Shown: positions 1 through 10,082, counted from the first letter of the stretch. The stretch is 64,000 nt of DNA from Synechococcus sp. BIOS-E4-1 (GCF_014279995.1 NZ_CP047935.1:965243-1029242); one strand, 5' to 3'. Notes: generated from the letters alone by a model not told the origin. Numbers and translations: made by a program.

Positions 1-1016
1 AATAAAGATCAAGCTTGCGATTTTTGTGGGAGAATTGAGAATCGATACATTAACAATACCTTTGGCCTTAGATTGTTCTAGTTCATTTTTCATCTGATTT
101 CGGCTGCTTCTCTAGGGGATAGCTCTTTTCCTTTCGTGCGCTTTATCGCAGGAACAATCTCTACGCCTACAAGCCTGATCTGTTCTCCAAGCTTCAAGCT
201 GAGCATTTATAAAGAATAGATTTGCATGATGCTACCGAGCTGATTAGCCCAAGTCAACCAATTGTTTTGGATCTTGCACCTCCCTCCGTGTGCATGATTT
301 GCTATTGGTTAACGATTTGATTGCTTTTGCCGTGAGGCCAGTTTTCATGATTGATGGCCTCTCTTTGAACCGTTTGATGCCTGGAGTCCCTGTCCTTTTG
401 TCCTTCATCCTGCCAGCCTTGATGTATTCTTTCTTTGCTGTCGCTTGGCACGGGTTTATCAGTTGCTGATCAATGGTCTTGAGTTCATTGAAAACACAAT
501 TGAGTGCCCACCGTCACACCAATCAATGTCATCATACTGGCACTGAATGATTCATCACTGAAGCATTGATTTGCTGTATGTTGTCTCAAGTGAGGCCTTG
601 AAGATCTCCGTTTTGTGATTCCCTACCTCTGGTCATGAGGAATTAGTTTGATGTTCCTTCTGCTGCAAGCTGGACCTTCAATCGCATCAGTCTTGCATCA
701 CGACTAGCAAAGGTTTGAACCTTAGCCTCACTTTTTTGATTATCGAACATAGACTTTTATGGAATTTCATACTTTTTTCGTGCCTTCACCATCGATTGAT
801 TCGCCTGATTGAATGCCAAAACAACTGGGTTGCTATTCACATTATCCGAACACTACAACGTGAATCCTTTCTGCTCCGCCGCGCTGAGATAGGAGAGTGT
901 ATTTCTTCTGATGATCAGCACCCGAATGAATCACGATGTCTTGAACCAATGGGTGGAAGGTTCATTGCGTTCATCTTTATCTGATTTGGAGTTCTAGCTA
1001 CGCCTGGCCTCATTGC
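1..1016. other. Stretch with no supportable gene
   Basis: This is an AT-richer stretch with frequent stops in all frames. An open frame at 715-984 on the + strand has neither a recognisable motif nor the G/C-ending codon bias of nearby genes, so I do not call it. No tRNA-like fold, terminator or repeat was recognised. It may be eroded intergenic DNA of the kind seen elsewhere in this window next to accessory genes. Confidence 0.5.
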
Positions 1017-1163
1017 ATGCCAATCCCACGTGATCGGGATGCAGTGCGCTGGTGGTCTGAACTCAATCGGATTATCAGGCCTGTTGGGCACCTTACGGAC
1101 TCCATCGACAAGCTTTGGACTGAAGGATCGTGCAGCATCATGCGAATCGCCGTGATGACTTGA
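1017..1163 (+). CDS. Possible small protein, 48 aa
   Basis: The frame reads MPIPRDRDAVRWWSELNR, continues with a second basic, hydrophobic stretch and ends ...MRIAVMT. Most codons end in G or C, as in the confirmed core genes and unlike the DNA just upstream. That bias and the tryptophan-rich, amphipathic look are the only support; I recognise no family. It runs toward the 3' end of another small gene (1181-1354, opposite strand) with 17 bases between them. No strong Shine-Dalgarno is visible. It could still be a chance frame. Confidence 0.45.
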   Translation: MPIPRDRDAVRWWSELNRIIRPVGHLTDSIDKLWTEGSCSIMRIAVMT

Positions 1164-1180
1164 AGGCCTTGAGCCCAGAA

Positions 1181-1354
1181 TCATTGACGCGCACTTTCCT
1201 GGGCTTGCTTCACTTCAGCTTTGCTTTCAAAGTGGCTGAACGCAGTGGAGACGTGTTGCCAACTCGTTTGAACACTGTCTTTGGCGGTGCGGAACCCCTT
1301 GAAGCCGTACGTCCTCAAGGAGCTAGAGCAATTCTCCAGATATCCCGATCGCAT
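1181..1354 (-). CDS. Small hypothetical protein, 57 aa
   Basis: Reading leftward from the ATG at 1354, the frame begins MRSGYLENCSSSLRTYGF and ends ...VKQAQESARQ. G/C-ending codons prevail from about residue 13 on. The C-terminal half is charged and helix-like (Lys, Glu and Gln rich). It lies 27 bases downstream of the clpB stop on the same strand, so it may share the clpB transcript. An internal TTG at about residue 13 would remove the less convincing N-terminus. No family is recognised. Confidence 0.5.
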   Translation of the reverse strand: MRSGYLENCSSSLRTYGFKGFRTAKDSVQTSWQHVSTAFSHFESKAEVKQAQESARQ

Positions 1355-1381
1355 TCAGGCCATTGGCAACCAGCCCAGCGA

Positions 1382-3997
1382 TCATCGCAGTATGAGTTTC
1401 AATTGCTGTTCGCTGCCGCCGGTCTGCTGCACATCCACACTGACGTCATCACCGTCGCCGAATCGTCCGGACAAAATGGCCTTGGCGATCGGTGTTTCCA
1501 GTTCGCGCTGGATGGCACGCTTGAGAGGACGGGCTCCGTAGACCGGGTCATACCCTGCATCAGCAAGCCAGTCGGTGGCGTTGTCGCTGATGGTCAGACC
1601 GAGCTTGCGCTCCATGAGACGTTTGCGTAGACGTTCCACCTGTAGATTCACGATCTGGCGCAGTTCGTTTCTGCGCAGACTGTGGAAGATGATCTGATCA
1701 TCAAGTCGATTGAGGAATTCGGGACGGAAATGGCCGCGAAGGGCTTCATTCACTCGGCGTTCCATTTCCTCGTGCTGCCCATCATCGCCGCCGAGATCCA
1801 GGATCGACTGGCTGCCGATGTTGCTGGTCAGGATCAGAACGGCATTGGTGAAGTCAACGGTTCTGCCCTGCCCATCGGTGACTCGACCATCGTCGAGGAT
1901 CTGCAGCATCACATTGAATACGTCGGGGTGCGCTTTCTCGACTTCGTCGAAAAGGATCACGGCATAGGGGCGACGGCGCACCGCTTCAGTGAGCTGACCG
2001 CCGGCCTCGTAGCCGACGTAACCAGGAGGAGCACCAATCAGACGACTCACGGTGTGTTTCTCCATGTATTCACTCATGTCGATGCGCACCATGGCGTCTT
2101 CACTGTCAAACAGCTGAGCCGCCAGGGCCTTGGACAGCTCGGTTTTGCCGACACCGGTGGGACCGAGGAAGAGGAAGCTGGCGATTGGCCTGTTGGGATC
2201 ACTGAGACCGGCACGTGAGCGTTGAATCGCATCGGCCACAGCGGCAACGGCCTGCTGCTGGCCCACGACTCTGTCGTGCAGCTCATGCTCAAGCCCAAGA
2301 AGCTTGGCCATTTCCGACTGCACCAGCTTGGCCACGGGAATGCCTGTCCATTTGGCAATCACCTCTGCGATGTCGTCTTCGCTGACCTCCTCGCGCAGCA
2401 GCGACTTCTCTTGACCGTTGTCATCGTGTTCGGTCAGCGCGGTCTCTTTCTCCGCCAGCTGCTTCTGGAGTGTGGCCAGTGTTCCGTATTCCAGTTCAGC
2501 AGCCTTGTTCAGGTCATAGCTGCGCTTGGCCTGATCCACCTGCAGTTGCACACGCTCAATCTCCTCCTTGAGGTTGGAGAGCTCATCAATCGCTCCCTTC
2601 TCCTGCTGCCACTGAGCATTGAGGGTGCTTTGCTGTTCCGATAGTTCTGCAAGTTCCCGCTCGAGTCTCTCCAGCCGCTCCTGGCTGGCGGCATCCGACT
2701 CACGGCCCAGAGAGAGTTTTTCCATCTCCAGCTGCAGGATCTTGCGATCGATTTCATCGATCTCCTCCGGTTTGGAGGTGATCTCCATCTTCAGCCGCGC
2801 TGCGGATTCATCCACCAGATCGATGGCTTTGTCAGGCAGAAAGCGGTCTGCGATGTAGCGACTGCTGAGCACAGCGGCAGCGACCAGAGCGCTGTCGGCA
2901 ATGCGTACACCGTGGTGGACCTCGTAGCGCTCCTTGAGCCCGCGCAGGATTGAGATGGTATCTTCCACCGTGGGCTGGTCCACCAGCACCTGCTGGAAGC
3001 GACGCTCCAGAGCCGGATCTTTTTCGATGTGCTGACGGTGTTCGTCGAGTGTGGTTGCGCCGATGCAGCGCAGTTCACCTCGCGCGAGCATCGGTTTGAG
3101 TAAGTTGCTCGCATCCATGGCTCCTCCGGTGGCGCCGGCACCTACCACGGTGTGGATCTCGTCGATGAACAGAACGATCTGCCCTTCCGAGTCAGTGACT
3201 TCCTTTAGAACCGCTTTGAGGCGTTCTTCGAATTCACCTCGATATTTGGCTCCGGCGATCAGGGCCCCCATGTCGAGGGCGATGAGCTGACGATTCTGCA
3301 GCGCCTGTGGAACATCGCCGTTCACGATGCGCTGAGCCAGCCCTTCCACAATGGCGGTTTTGCCCACTCCGGGCTCGCCGATCAATACAGGGTTGTTCTT
3401 GGTTCTACGGCTGAGGATCTGAATGGTGCGGCGGATTTCCTCGTCGCGGCCAATCACAGGATCAAGTTTGCCGTCCCGGGCAGCTGCCGTGAGATCGCGT
3501 CCGTATTTCTCCAGCGATTCGTAGGTTGCTTCTGGGTTCTGGTCGGTCACGGTTTGGCTGCCGCGCACGGCATCAATGGCGGTTTTCAGGGCTTTGGCGT
3601 CGGCCCCCACCTGAGTGAGCAGGCGTTGGCCGCAGCGGGAATCCTCGGCTAATGCCAGGAGAAGGTGCTCGATTGAGATATAGCTGTCTCCATAGCTCTG
3701 CTTGAGAGATTCGGAACGATCCAGCAGGGCATTGAGCCCCTTACCGAGGTAAACGGATTCTGGTGGAGATTGCAGCGCTGGTTGCTGACTGAGATGGGCT
3801 TCAAGGTTGCTTTGCAGAACGGATGGCGTGACACCGGCTTTCTCGAGAATGCGACTGGTCAGTCCGTCCTGGTCCAGGAGTGCCAGCATCAGATGCTCGG
3901 TCTCCAATTGCTGATGGCGTCGCTGCTGGGCCAGGTTCTGGGCCGAGAGGATCGCGGCCCAGGCCTTTTCAGTGAATTGTTCGGCCGTGGGTTGCAT
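1382..3997 (-). CDS. clpB: ATP-dependent disaggregase ClpB
   Basis: ClpB is a hexameric AAA+ chaperone that threads aggregated proteins through its pore, working with DnaK/DnaJ in the cytoplasm. The 871 residues show the double Clp N-terminal repeat (about 1-150), the first AAA+ module with Walker A GEPGVGKT at 207-214, a long coiled-coil middle domain (about 410-520) rich in Glu, Gln and Leu that separates ClpB from ClpA/ClpC, and a second AAA+ module with GPTGVGKTE near 610 and the GYVGYEAGG pore region. Length is normal for the family. The ATG at 3997 is the natural start. No CIRCE-type inverted repeat was seen upstream. Cyanobacteria often carry two ClpB paralogues; which one this is cannot be decided here. 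Confidence 0.97.
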   Translation of the reverse strand: MQPTAEQFTEKAWAAILSAQNLAQQRRHQQLETEHLMLALLDQDGLTSRILEKAGVTPSVLQSNLEAHLSQQPALQSPPESVYLGKGLNALLDRSESLKQSYGDSYISIEHLLLALAEDSRCGQRLLTQVGADAKALKTAIDAVRGSQTVTDQNPEATYESLEKYGRDLTAAARDGKLDPVIGRDEEIRRTIQILSRRTKNNPVLIGEPGVGKTAIVEGLAQRIVNGDVPQALQNRQLIALDMGALIAGAKYRGEFEERLKAVLKEVTDSEGQIVLFIDEIHTVVGAGATGGAMDASNLLKPMLARGELRCIGATTLDEHRQHIEKDPALERRFQQVLVDQPTVEDTISILRGLKERYEVHHGVRIADSALVAAAVLSSRYIADRFLPDKAIDLVDESAARLKMEITSKPEEIDEIDRKILQLEMEKLSLGRESDAASQERLERLERELAELSEQQSTLNAQWQQEKGAIDELSNLKEEIERVQLQVDQAKRSYDLNKAAELEYGTLATLQKQLAEKETALTEHDDNGQEKSLLREEVSEDDIAEVIAKWTGIPVAKLVQSEMAKLLGLEHELHDRVVGQQQAVAAVADAIQRSRAGLSDPNRPIASFLFLGPTGVGKTELSKALAAQLFDSEDAMVRIDMSEYMEKHTVSRLIGAPPGYVGYEAGGQLTEAVRRRPYAVILFDEVEKAHPDVFNVMLQILDDGRVTDGQGRTVDFTNAVLILTSNIGSQSILDLGGDDGQHEEMERRVNEALRGHFRPEFLNRLDDQIIFHSLRRNELRQIVNLQVERLRKRLMERKLGLTISDNATDWLADAGYDPVYGARPLKRAIQRELETPIAKAILSGRFGDGDDVSVDVQQTGGSEQQLKLILR

Positions 3998-4140
3998 GAT
4001 TACTCTTGTACTGCAACAACCGTATGGGGCAAGTCATGGTCATGGCCATGGGGAACCGATCCTCTGGGTTCGGTGTTCACGCCAGCATGCGGTCAACCGG
4101 TCCAGATCGGTATGGTCCACCGAACGATGGTGCATCAGCA

Positions 4141-4356
4141 GTGGATAGAAGCGGTGTGACCCCTGATCTGGTCGCGAGACTGGTTGTCAGAGTCAGGGAG
4201 CTTTACGGACCCTCTCCCTCGGACCTGGAGAGAATGTGCTGGACCGTGGTCCACGAACATCATCACGGCGCGATGCCCTCGGAGTACGACATCCGCGAGG
4301 TTGATGAGGACCTTTACCTTGCAGTGTTGACCGCATCTCGCCAGTCACTGCAATGA
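4141..4356 (+). CDS. Small hypothetical protein, about 71 aa
   Basis: The convincing part begins around VTPDLVARLVVRVRELYG and includes a His-rich turn (HEHHHGAMPSEYDI) before an acidic segment (REVDEDLYL). Codon use is typical of the local genes from about 4150 onward. The frame is open back to an ATG at 4006, but that would overlap the clpB promoter, and residues before the GTG codons at 4141 or 4156 look non-coding, so a GTG start is chosen. It is divergent from clpB. No family is recognised. Confidence 0.55.
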   Translation: MDRSGVTPDLVARLVVRVRELYGPSPSDLERMCWTVVHEHHHGAMPSEYDIREVDEDLYLAVLTASRQSLQ

Positions 4357-4853
4357 GCTTGAAGAATTTCTCCGGTGCATGCAGAGGCAAGTCAACACCT
4401 CAAAAACCTGCCTTACTGGATGCCTCGTGCATCAATCCAACAATCGACTGACGTTGTTTCAAAAGCCGATTGAGTCCCATCACATCACTCACAAAAGCTT
4501 CTGTAAGCAGCAAACTGGCTTTCAAGTTCGCGATGGATACATTCAGCGAGACAGCTGTGCATGACCGGCCAAAGCAAGTGGAATTCTTCCCTTGGGCATC
4601 GATCGTTGATCAGCTCGTCAACGTAACCAATTGCCTCCAGACAGGTGGTGATTAAGGGGCTCCGAGATTTAGTGGATGGCTTTGCAAATCAGGCACTGAC
4701 GGAACATCTACCAGCTGCTGGATCGACGCATGTCGAGCCCTAATATGATCTTATCGCTTCCATCCTGGCAAGACTTGGATTGCTCACTGAATATACACTA
4801 GTATTTTAAATCGCACCTCCAATCAGAATCTTCACCAACTATCTTTCGAAGAC
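4357..4853. other. Gap with one weak 40-aa frame
   Basis: About 500 bases without a firm gene. A frame at 4533-4655 (+) would encode MDTFSETAVHDRPKQ, then FFPWASIVDQL and a short tail, 40 residues. The wording is protein-like but there is no clear ribosome site. GC content falls from left to right, marking the edge of the AT-richer segment that holds the methyltransferase. The last 60 bases before 4854 must hold that gene's promoter, but no box can be assigned with confidence. Confidence 0.35.
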
Positions 4854-5873
4854 ATGAATCCCGATTCGCAAAACGCAATGGCCAACGCTCATACCTTGCG
4901 AATGGTCGATTACAATCAAAATTCTGAAGTACAGGCACTAGCAGCAAGCATACTCTCGGAACTGATAAAAAAGTTTGCGGCAAAGATCCTTGTCCATTTA
5001 GCTCCGAATGAGATATTGAATGTTTGTGAGTACGGTTGCGCAACGGGTGGATCATCAATTGCGCCAATCAGGGCGATCGAAGAGCTTGCAGGTCAACGAA
5101 AAGTTGTAATTATTATGAATGATTTGCCCATGAATGATTGGAAAACACTTGAAACAACGATTGAAGCAAAGTTTCCCAGGATTGATTTTAAATATCTCGC
5201 GAAAACCATGTATTCTCCAATCGCTGAAGAGGCCTCGATCCATCTTGGCTATTCATGCTTCGCTCAGCATTGGCTGGACAATGGCGCTCCAACAGGGCTA
5301 CCTGGCGATGCCCTCTGGGCGAATCAGCTCCCCATGAATTGTCTCGAACGCCAATCCTGGGAGAAAGCTTCGAGAGACAATTGGAAAAACAAACTCCTGC
5401 TACGTGCCAACGAGATTGTTCCAGGAGGCAGGCTCATTATCCATATTCATAGCTCATTGAACTGTGGCAACCTCAGCGAAAAGTTTGCTGAAACACTACG
5501 GAAAGCCAAGTCTCAAATGATTACAAACAAAGAACTGAGTCCAGAACAAGCAATCGATCTGCTCATTCCACAATATTGCAAATCACCAGCCGAAATATTC
5601 AATATCTTGTGTACTCCAGAGATGAGTTCATTGTGGCAGATGGAGGAAGCGCATCATCAGCAGCTGCCTTGTGACGAACTATTCGAGCAAAGCAATATAC
5701 AAAAGCAAATAGGATTCTTAAAAGGATTCTTGGATTCAACACTGAGAACATCGCTTAACCAACTGCAGATCAACAGGTTCTGGGATCATGTTTCGCAATT
5801 GGCAAGCAACGATCCGAACGCGCTAACCTCTAACGGAATGTCTACATTTATTAGCCTGAAAAGGGTGGGATGA
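4854..5873 (+). CDS. SABATH-family carboxyl methyltransferase-like protein
   Basis: SABATH enzymes transfer a methyl group from S-adenosylmethionine to carboxyl groups or ring nitrogens of small molecules such as salicylate, jasmonate, indole acetate or xanthines. The 339 residues carry the family's landmarks in order: YNQNSEVQ near 22, a SAM loop CEYGCATGGSS near 60, NDLPMNDW near 87, the aromatic pocket run SIHLGYSCFAQHWL near 130, and PGGRLIIHI near 190. Length is close to the plant enzymes (about 360). The family is best known from land plants, with scattered bacterial relatives. The gene is AT-richer than the core genes and has no operon partner, which suggests acquisition. The substrate cannot be deduced; a plain class I methyltransferase is the alternative but would lack the NDLPxND and HWL motifs. 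Confidence 0.85.
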   Translation: MNPDSQNAMANAHTLRMVDYNQNSEVQALAASILSELIKKFAAKILVHLAPNEILNVCEYGCATGGSSIAPIRAIEELAGQRKVVIIMNDLPMNDWKTLETTIEAKFPRIDFKYLAKTMYSPIAEEASIHLGYSCFAQHWLDNGAPTGLPGDALWANQLPMNCLERQSWEKASRDNWKNKLLLRANEIVPGGRLIIHIHSSLNCGNLSEKFAETLRKAKSQMITNKELSPEQAIDLLIPQYCKSPAEIFNILCTPEMSSLWQMEEAHHQQLPCDELFEQSNIQKQIGFLKGFLDSTLRTSLNQLQINRFWDHVSQLASNDPNALTSNGMSTFISLKRVG

Positions 5874-7002
5874 TTCAGTCAAATTCAATCACATGTACCC
5901 AGTCAACTCCGAAAAACAACATGATTGAATATCCACTCCCCTAGGTGGCCTGTCTTACCTTTCTGATCGATGTCATCACGACATCCCAATCATGCTGAGC
6001 TGAATCACCGCCAGCATGCACTGATGCTTGTGGTCCTGATCTTCGGTTGATGAAACACCTGCAAAAAGCCCCTGGCTTTTGGATCTGGAAATTCGCCAAC
6101 TACAAATACCTATCCATAATTTCACTTGCTTGTTGCAGGAGCTTTCATAACAATCATCCCGAGTTAAAGTTGTTCAATACATCCTTGGATGGCTGTTACG
6201 GCGAGAGCTTTGTACCAACAGAGACCGTTGATGAATGCAGAGCGAGCAACTGGCAGGACGTTTGTGTGTGCGATCAGCCCTGCATTTGGGTTGAATCGTT
6301 TCAACTGACTGCCATAAATAAGAGTTTCTGTCTGATTGATCACCAATCATTGGCTTGTCGATGGATGTTTTATCTATATCGTTTCTAACTGCAGTCAGCG
6401 CCTGGCTAAAAATCTAGGCTAAATCTGGGAATTTCAGAACATCTCTTTATTGCTGTTTTGAATGGATGCTAGCGACGTTGAAAACAGCAATCGATGCAAA
6501 AAATCTGTTTTGTTGCATCTTAAATCCATGATTCAACACCACGGAAAAGCTCAAAATCCCCATTCTCTGACCCAGGTGATATTCGAGAGACTTTGAAGAT
6601 TGCCATCGGTGAGGCGTCCATTGCCTTTCCAGCTTATGGGAATGTGTGTTGAAATATTGCTTTTGGATGGGACCATGGCTACGCAGGGTTCTGTTCTTGG
6701 AGGCTCATCGCTGCCTTGGTTTGGGGTGGATCAATGGGCCGATGCATCGACCTTTGACAGGTGAATGTATTGAGCAAGTCTCTCTGGGACTGATGACGTA
6801 TGGGAGCTTCAAGGCTTGCACCGTATTGGCTGGGTCGATCTTGCTGCTTGAATCAGTTGCATAACATTGCTGTCGTAATCGACGCGATATATCAAAAGGT
6901 GCCAAAAATGTTGTCGATGCTACGAAAAACCTTACACTTTTGTTAAGGCTGATGACGATTTTAGGCTTTTTCTTTATTAATAGAATGATTGCTTTTTCTT
7001 GA
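5874..7002. other. Long gene-poor stretch
   Basis: About 1.1 kb of AT-rich DNA between the methyltransferase and the 644-residue protein. Frames at 6047-6388 (+), 6164-6346 (-) and 6646-6864 (+) are open but have no motif and no codon bias, and are not called. One short frame at 6462-6596 is listed separately with low confidence. The bases just before 7003 are T-rich. No tRNA, terminator or repeat was recognised. Confidence 0.45.
6462..6596 (+). CDS. Possible small protein, 44 aa
   Basis: The frame reads MDASDVENSNRCKKSVLLHL followed by a basic, His-rich stretch and ends ...LTQVIFERL. It has a compact, helical, charged composition that is less like random frames than its surroundings. There is no clear ribosome site, and codon bias is weak in this AT-rich segment. 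No family is recognised and it may be spurious. Confidence 0.25.
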   Translation: MDASDVENSNRCKKSVLLHLKSMIQHHGKAQNPHSLTQVIFERL

Positions 7003-8937
7003 ATGGCTGAACGAGACATTATTTCTACAATCGCAGAGTTCCGTGATGCGATTTTGAATTATGAGGTGAAGGAAGTTTCCAGTGATTTAATTTTTAATTT
7101 TTCAGGAGTTAAGTCACTTGAACGTCAGGAATTTGGATTTGCTTGGACAGGAAGTTCAGCGACTCTGTACGACTTGCTTGTTCTTAACCATCGATACCAG
7201 TCTTCATCGGTTGATTTGTCTAAGAATGATCCGAATGAATTAAAGATTGATCTGAAAGTGATCAATGCACTCGAGCGTGGAGTGGGATTTGGCTTTGGAT
7301 ATCAAAACTTGCTGAATGTTGAAGAATTAGAGAAGATTGATTATCCGGTGTTTGATGTAATAGAGAACACTTTTGGTATCTCAGCTTACATCTTTGACAA
7401 GACAAAAGGACCTTTTGTGGCTTATGACTCAAGTGGGAATGAGATTGCGATCAATCAGCTGACAATCGATCAGAGAATACCAACTCAGGCTTATTGGCAA
7501 GAGCTATTGGGCGAGAAGATTGCTGCAAATGTTGACAACCCTATTCCTATTCCTGGGATTGTCTTCCGTGAAATAAGCGAGCGATATGCGAATAGTGATC
7601 CGGTGACTACAAATTATGGAAAGATTGTTGGTATAGAAGATCCGCTGTTTTTTGGTGCCGGGGGTGCCAATAGTGTTCTAAAGCCAGACGGTACTCCTGC
7701 GTTCACTGAGGGATTGAAGAAGGCTGATTTTGATCAATGGAATAGGTTCCCTCAAGCATTTGTCAGTTCAGAAGGAGCTTTTGAGCTCATGAAGAGTGTT
7801 AATAAAAGCTTTGGTGCCAATGGAGGTCCAAATTTCAGCCTTGACCAGGCGTCTGGAATATTTTATGAGGAGTTTTTAAGGAGCAGATTGAAGGAATATG
7901 TTCAATTGGAGAATCAAGGTGGAAACGTTGAATCTAGACAAGCCGAGATTATCAGCGAGCTTGTGGTGTTGGTTCGTTCGTTTGAGAATTTTCAGCTTGG
8001 CTCCTCTTCCTTGAATACGGGAAGCAATGGAGAAGGCTTTTCCAATGCTGCCAATCCATTGGTTGGAAGAACTTATGAGGACATAACTCTGAATGATGAT
8101 TTTTATCTTGATACTTTCATGGGGCAAGAGTTTATTGTTGATAATTTGATCATTCCTGATCCTGGCGAATTTGCTGCTGCGGGCTGGTTGTCTTTGAATT
8201 CAAGTTCCGATGGCGCCGATCAAAATATCAAAACTTATCCTAGTGATGGATGGTTTGATTTGGATAAAAAGAAATCGCTAAAGAACAGTGACGTCGGTGG
8301 TGATTTGAATGATTATAAAAGCAATTATTCCATCAACGATGATACGATTAAATATGCCGTTTTCGCTCGGGATTCGGTTAGTAGTGATACGCTCTCTGCT
8401 GCTGAGCTGACCTCTGAATTTAAGAATACGCTTCAAGCTAGTACGCGCATTGATAATGATGCCTTTGAAAATGTTCGCATTGATGATCTTGTGGGATTTG
8501 GAGGCGACTTCCTTCCTGATGAATTCAGTACATTCATCTCAATGGCCGGCGGAGTGGATCGAGTTACGGGAAGTCGCTTTGCCGATGTGATTCTTGGGCC
8601 GGGCCTGAGCAGCTTGCATGGAACGCTCAAATTTAACTCCGGGGAGGGGGATGATTTTGTCAAGCCAGGAAGGGGGCAGTCGTTGTGGTTGCTTGGAGAA
8701 GGGCGCGATGTTATTGCAGTTTCCAAGGGAGATTTGTTTGGTGAGTCGATCTTCCTTGACTACAACATGGACGAGGATGTATTGATCTATGAAAAGGGAA
8801 TTACTGCGGAAATTGATGCCAATGATCGTTCAATTCTTTATTTGAAGGATGATTCTAGTGATGCCGTGAAGACAATCCTGCTGTCCGGCTCCAGTGATCT
8901 GTTCTGGTCTGAACAATCAATCCAGGCTGGTTTCTAA
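7003..8937 (+). CDS. Large hypothetical protein with RTX-like C-terminus
   Basis: A 644-residue acidic protein without a signal peptide or membrane segment. Residues 1-500 match no family I know; they contain Asn/Asp-rich loops and few cysteines. From about residue 515 it has degenerate RTX-like turns (GGVDRVTGSRFADV, FNSGEGDDFV, LLGEGRDVI) and a terminal DYNMDEDVLIYEKG block. The 2411-residue protein at the other end of the window closes with a comparable DYTVGEDKIDLS block. RTX turns bind calcium and usually mark substrates of type I secretion, so export through a TolC-type channel is likely but inferred; no transporter gene is present. Codons are A/T-rich compared with core genes. The start is the first ATG of the open frame. 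Confidence 0.75.
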   Translation: MAERDIISTIAEFRDAILNYEVKEVSSDLIFNFSGVKSLERQEFGFAWTGSSATLYDLLVLNHRYQSSSVDLSKNDPNELKIDLKVINALERGVGFGFGYQNLLNVEELEKIDYPVFDVIENTFGISAYIFDKTKGPFVAYDSSGNEIAINQLTIDQRIPTQAYWQELLGEKIAANVDNPIPIPGIVFREISERYANSDPVTTNYGKIVGIEDPLFFGAGGANSVLKPDGTPAFTEGLKKADFDQWNRFPQAFVSSEGAFELMKSVNKSFGANGGPNFSLDQASGIFYEEFLRSRLKEYVQLENQGGNVESRQAEIISELVVLVRSFENFQLGSSSLNTGSNGEGFSNAANPLVGRTYEDITLNDDFYLDTFMGQEFIVDNLIIPDPGEFAAAGWLSLNSSSDGADQNIKTYPSDGWFDLDKKKSLKNSDVGGDLNDYKSNYSINDDTIKYAVFARDSVSSDTLSAAELTSEFKNTLQASTRIDNDAFENVRIDDLVGFGGDFLPDEFSTFISMAGGVDRVTGSRFADVILGPGLSSLHGTLKFNSGEGDDFVKPGRGQSLWLLGEGRDVIAVSKGDLFGESIFLDYNMDEDVLIYEKGITAEIDANDRSILYLKDDSSDAVKTILLSGSSDLFWSEQSIQAGF

Positions 8938-9290
8938 AGTGGATGGCTAGATGCGCTTGAGCCGCCTCGAGTCGAGGGAATCAGCAACCCGTGGGCCCAA
9001 TGGCTCCACTTCTTCAATCCTGTTTCATCCTCTTTCGGCAGAGCTCTTGTCTGTGTTCGATGTGTTCATCGGTGAGCATCGTTCTTGCGTTGAAGTTTAC
9101 TGTTTGCATTGGAAACAATGGAAGCTGCCTATTGATGATCTGCCCATGTTTGGGTTTCGGGTTTGACAAACCTGCATGGATCTCACCACGTTCACGCCCC
9201 TTGCTCCACTTCACCCAAGTGCTCGGTGCGCTGCAGTTGCATCTCAGCCGAAGCCTGGGCCATGGTTAAGCAAATCTGAAGGAGTGGGTC
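8938..9290. other. Stretch with no supportable gene
   Basis: About 350 bases separate the RTX-like protein from a series of very small genes. A frame at 8951-9166 (+) is open for 71 codons but its codon use is mixed and no motif is visible. Here GC content rises back to core values, so this marks the right edge of the AT-richer segment. No structural RNA or terminator was recognised. Confidence 0.4.
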
Positions 9291-9476
9291 GTGAAGGCTG
9301 CCCCGTCCTGTCCCCTGCATCTGGGGATTCTTGATTCACCTGACTACTGGACCGACAACGCTCTGGTTGACGCTGTTTCGCCAGCCTCCGCTTCAGAGTG
9401 GAGGCAGTGGACTCTTGAATCGAAGTCCGCCGGCATGAACGGCAACCAAGACGGGCATGGTGGTTCGCGTGGCTGA
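9291..9476 (+). CDS. Possible small protein, 61 aa
   Basis: The frame starts at a GTG preceded by a purine-rich AAGGAG a few bases upstream, which is what favours it. It reads MKAAPSCPLHLGILDSPDYW, then an alternating polar stretch and a Gly/Asn-rich tail. G/C-ending codons are frequent. No family is recognised. It is the first of several tiny rightward frames. Confidence 0.4.
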   Translation: MKAAPSCPLHLGILDSPDYWTDNALVDAVSPASASEWRQWTLESKSAGMNGNQDGHGGSRG

Positions 9477-9504
9477 ATCTGCCTCTGTTCGTCAGGATGA
9501 AGGG

Positions 9505-9663
9505 ATGAAGATACGCTCATGGCTGGCTCGGATCAGTTCTCACCTCCTGGGTGTGGTGGATGAGTACTGGGCGATGCGCGAACCTGCTCAGTACCACCAG
9601 CAACTCCCCTGCTGCAATCTGAAAAGTGAAGCGGATTCCACCAGGCCGACCGGCAAGCGTTGA
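9505..9663 (+). CDS. Possible small protein, 52 aa
   Basis: It begins MKIRSWLARISSHLLGVVDEYW, an amphipathic helix, and ends in a polar tail with paired cysteines (LPCCNL). About two thirds of codons end in G or C, in line with core genes. A GAAGGG tract abuts the ATG, closer than ideal. The frame is open further upstream, but those residues look non-coding. No family is recognised. Confidence 0.4.
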   Translation: MKIRSWLARISSHLLGVVDEYWAMREPAQYHQQLPCCNLKSEADSTRPTGKR

Positions 9664-9788
9664 GTCCGCGTCATCCCTGGTGCGGTTTCGTCAGTTCTGG
9701 ACCAGTTCATGTCAGCACTGACGAGCTTGCTGCCACTCGGTTGGGCCCTGGCTAGGGATGGGAGGTGACCTCATTGGTGGTGAGCTGC

Positions 9789-10019
9789 ATGTCCGTGATC
9801 AATATCTCCGGTGAGAAGACCCCCAAGCTTGACCGGGTGTCCGAGTATTGGCCTGGCACGATCCAGCAGTACTGGCGTGATCAGGAGAACCGTCAGAAGT
9901 CGCTTCAGGCCAAGCTCCTGTCTGAAACAATTCGTCTGCGAAGTACTTCCAGGCCTCGCAAGCAGCTCTTCGCGAAGCGCCAGAGCTTTGTCTCGCCGAG
10001 CCATACCCTGCGCTCCTGA
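9789..10019 (+). CDS. Small hypothetical protein, about 76 aa
   Basis: The frame MSVINISGEKTPKLDRV...YWPGTIQQYWRDQENRQ has a strikingly high share of G/C-ending codons, as good as the confirmed genes, so I regard it as coding. A perfect GGAGGTGA lies at 9761-9768, about 20 bases before this ATG; it would fit better with a TTG at 9774 (five extra residues), so the exact start is open. The product is basic, with aromatic pairs near residues 20-30 and an Arg/Lys-rich C-terminus. No family is recognised. Confidence 0.55.
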   Translation: MSVINISGEKTPKLDRVSEYWPGTIQQYWRDQENRQKSLQAKLLSETIRLRSTSRPRKQLFAKRQSFVSPSHTLRS

Positions 10020-10082
10020 GGCCCGATCCCAGCATTTTCCTCAGTCCTGCTGCTTGATTCGGCAGCCTATGCTTTTTGAGTT

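Noticed and set aside
1382-3997. Several long open frames on the + strand across clpB
   Set aside because: They are shadows of the high-GC clpB frame, with no motifs and no sensible starts. The same holds for opposite-strand frames in glgB, hemE, the TamB-like gene, ndhD and psbA.
6047-6388. 113-codon open frame in the gene-poor stretch
   Set aside because: Mixed Cys/Trp/His-rich composition, no codon bias, no ribosome site and no motif; it looks like chance.
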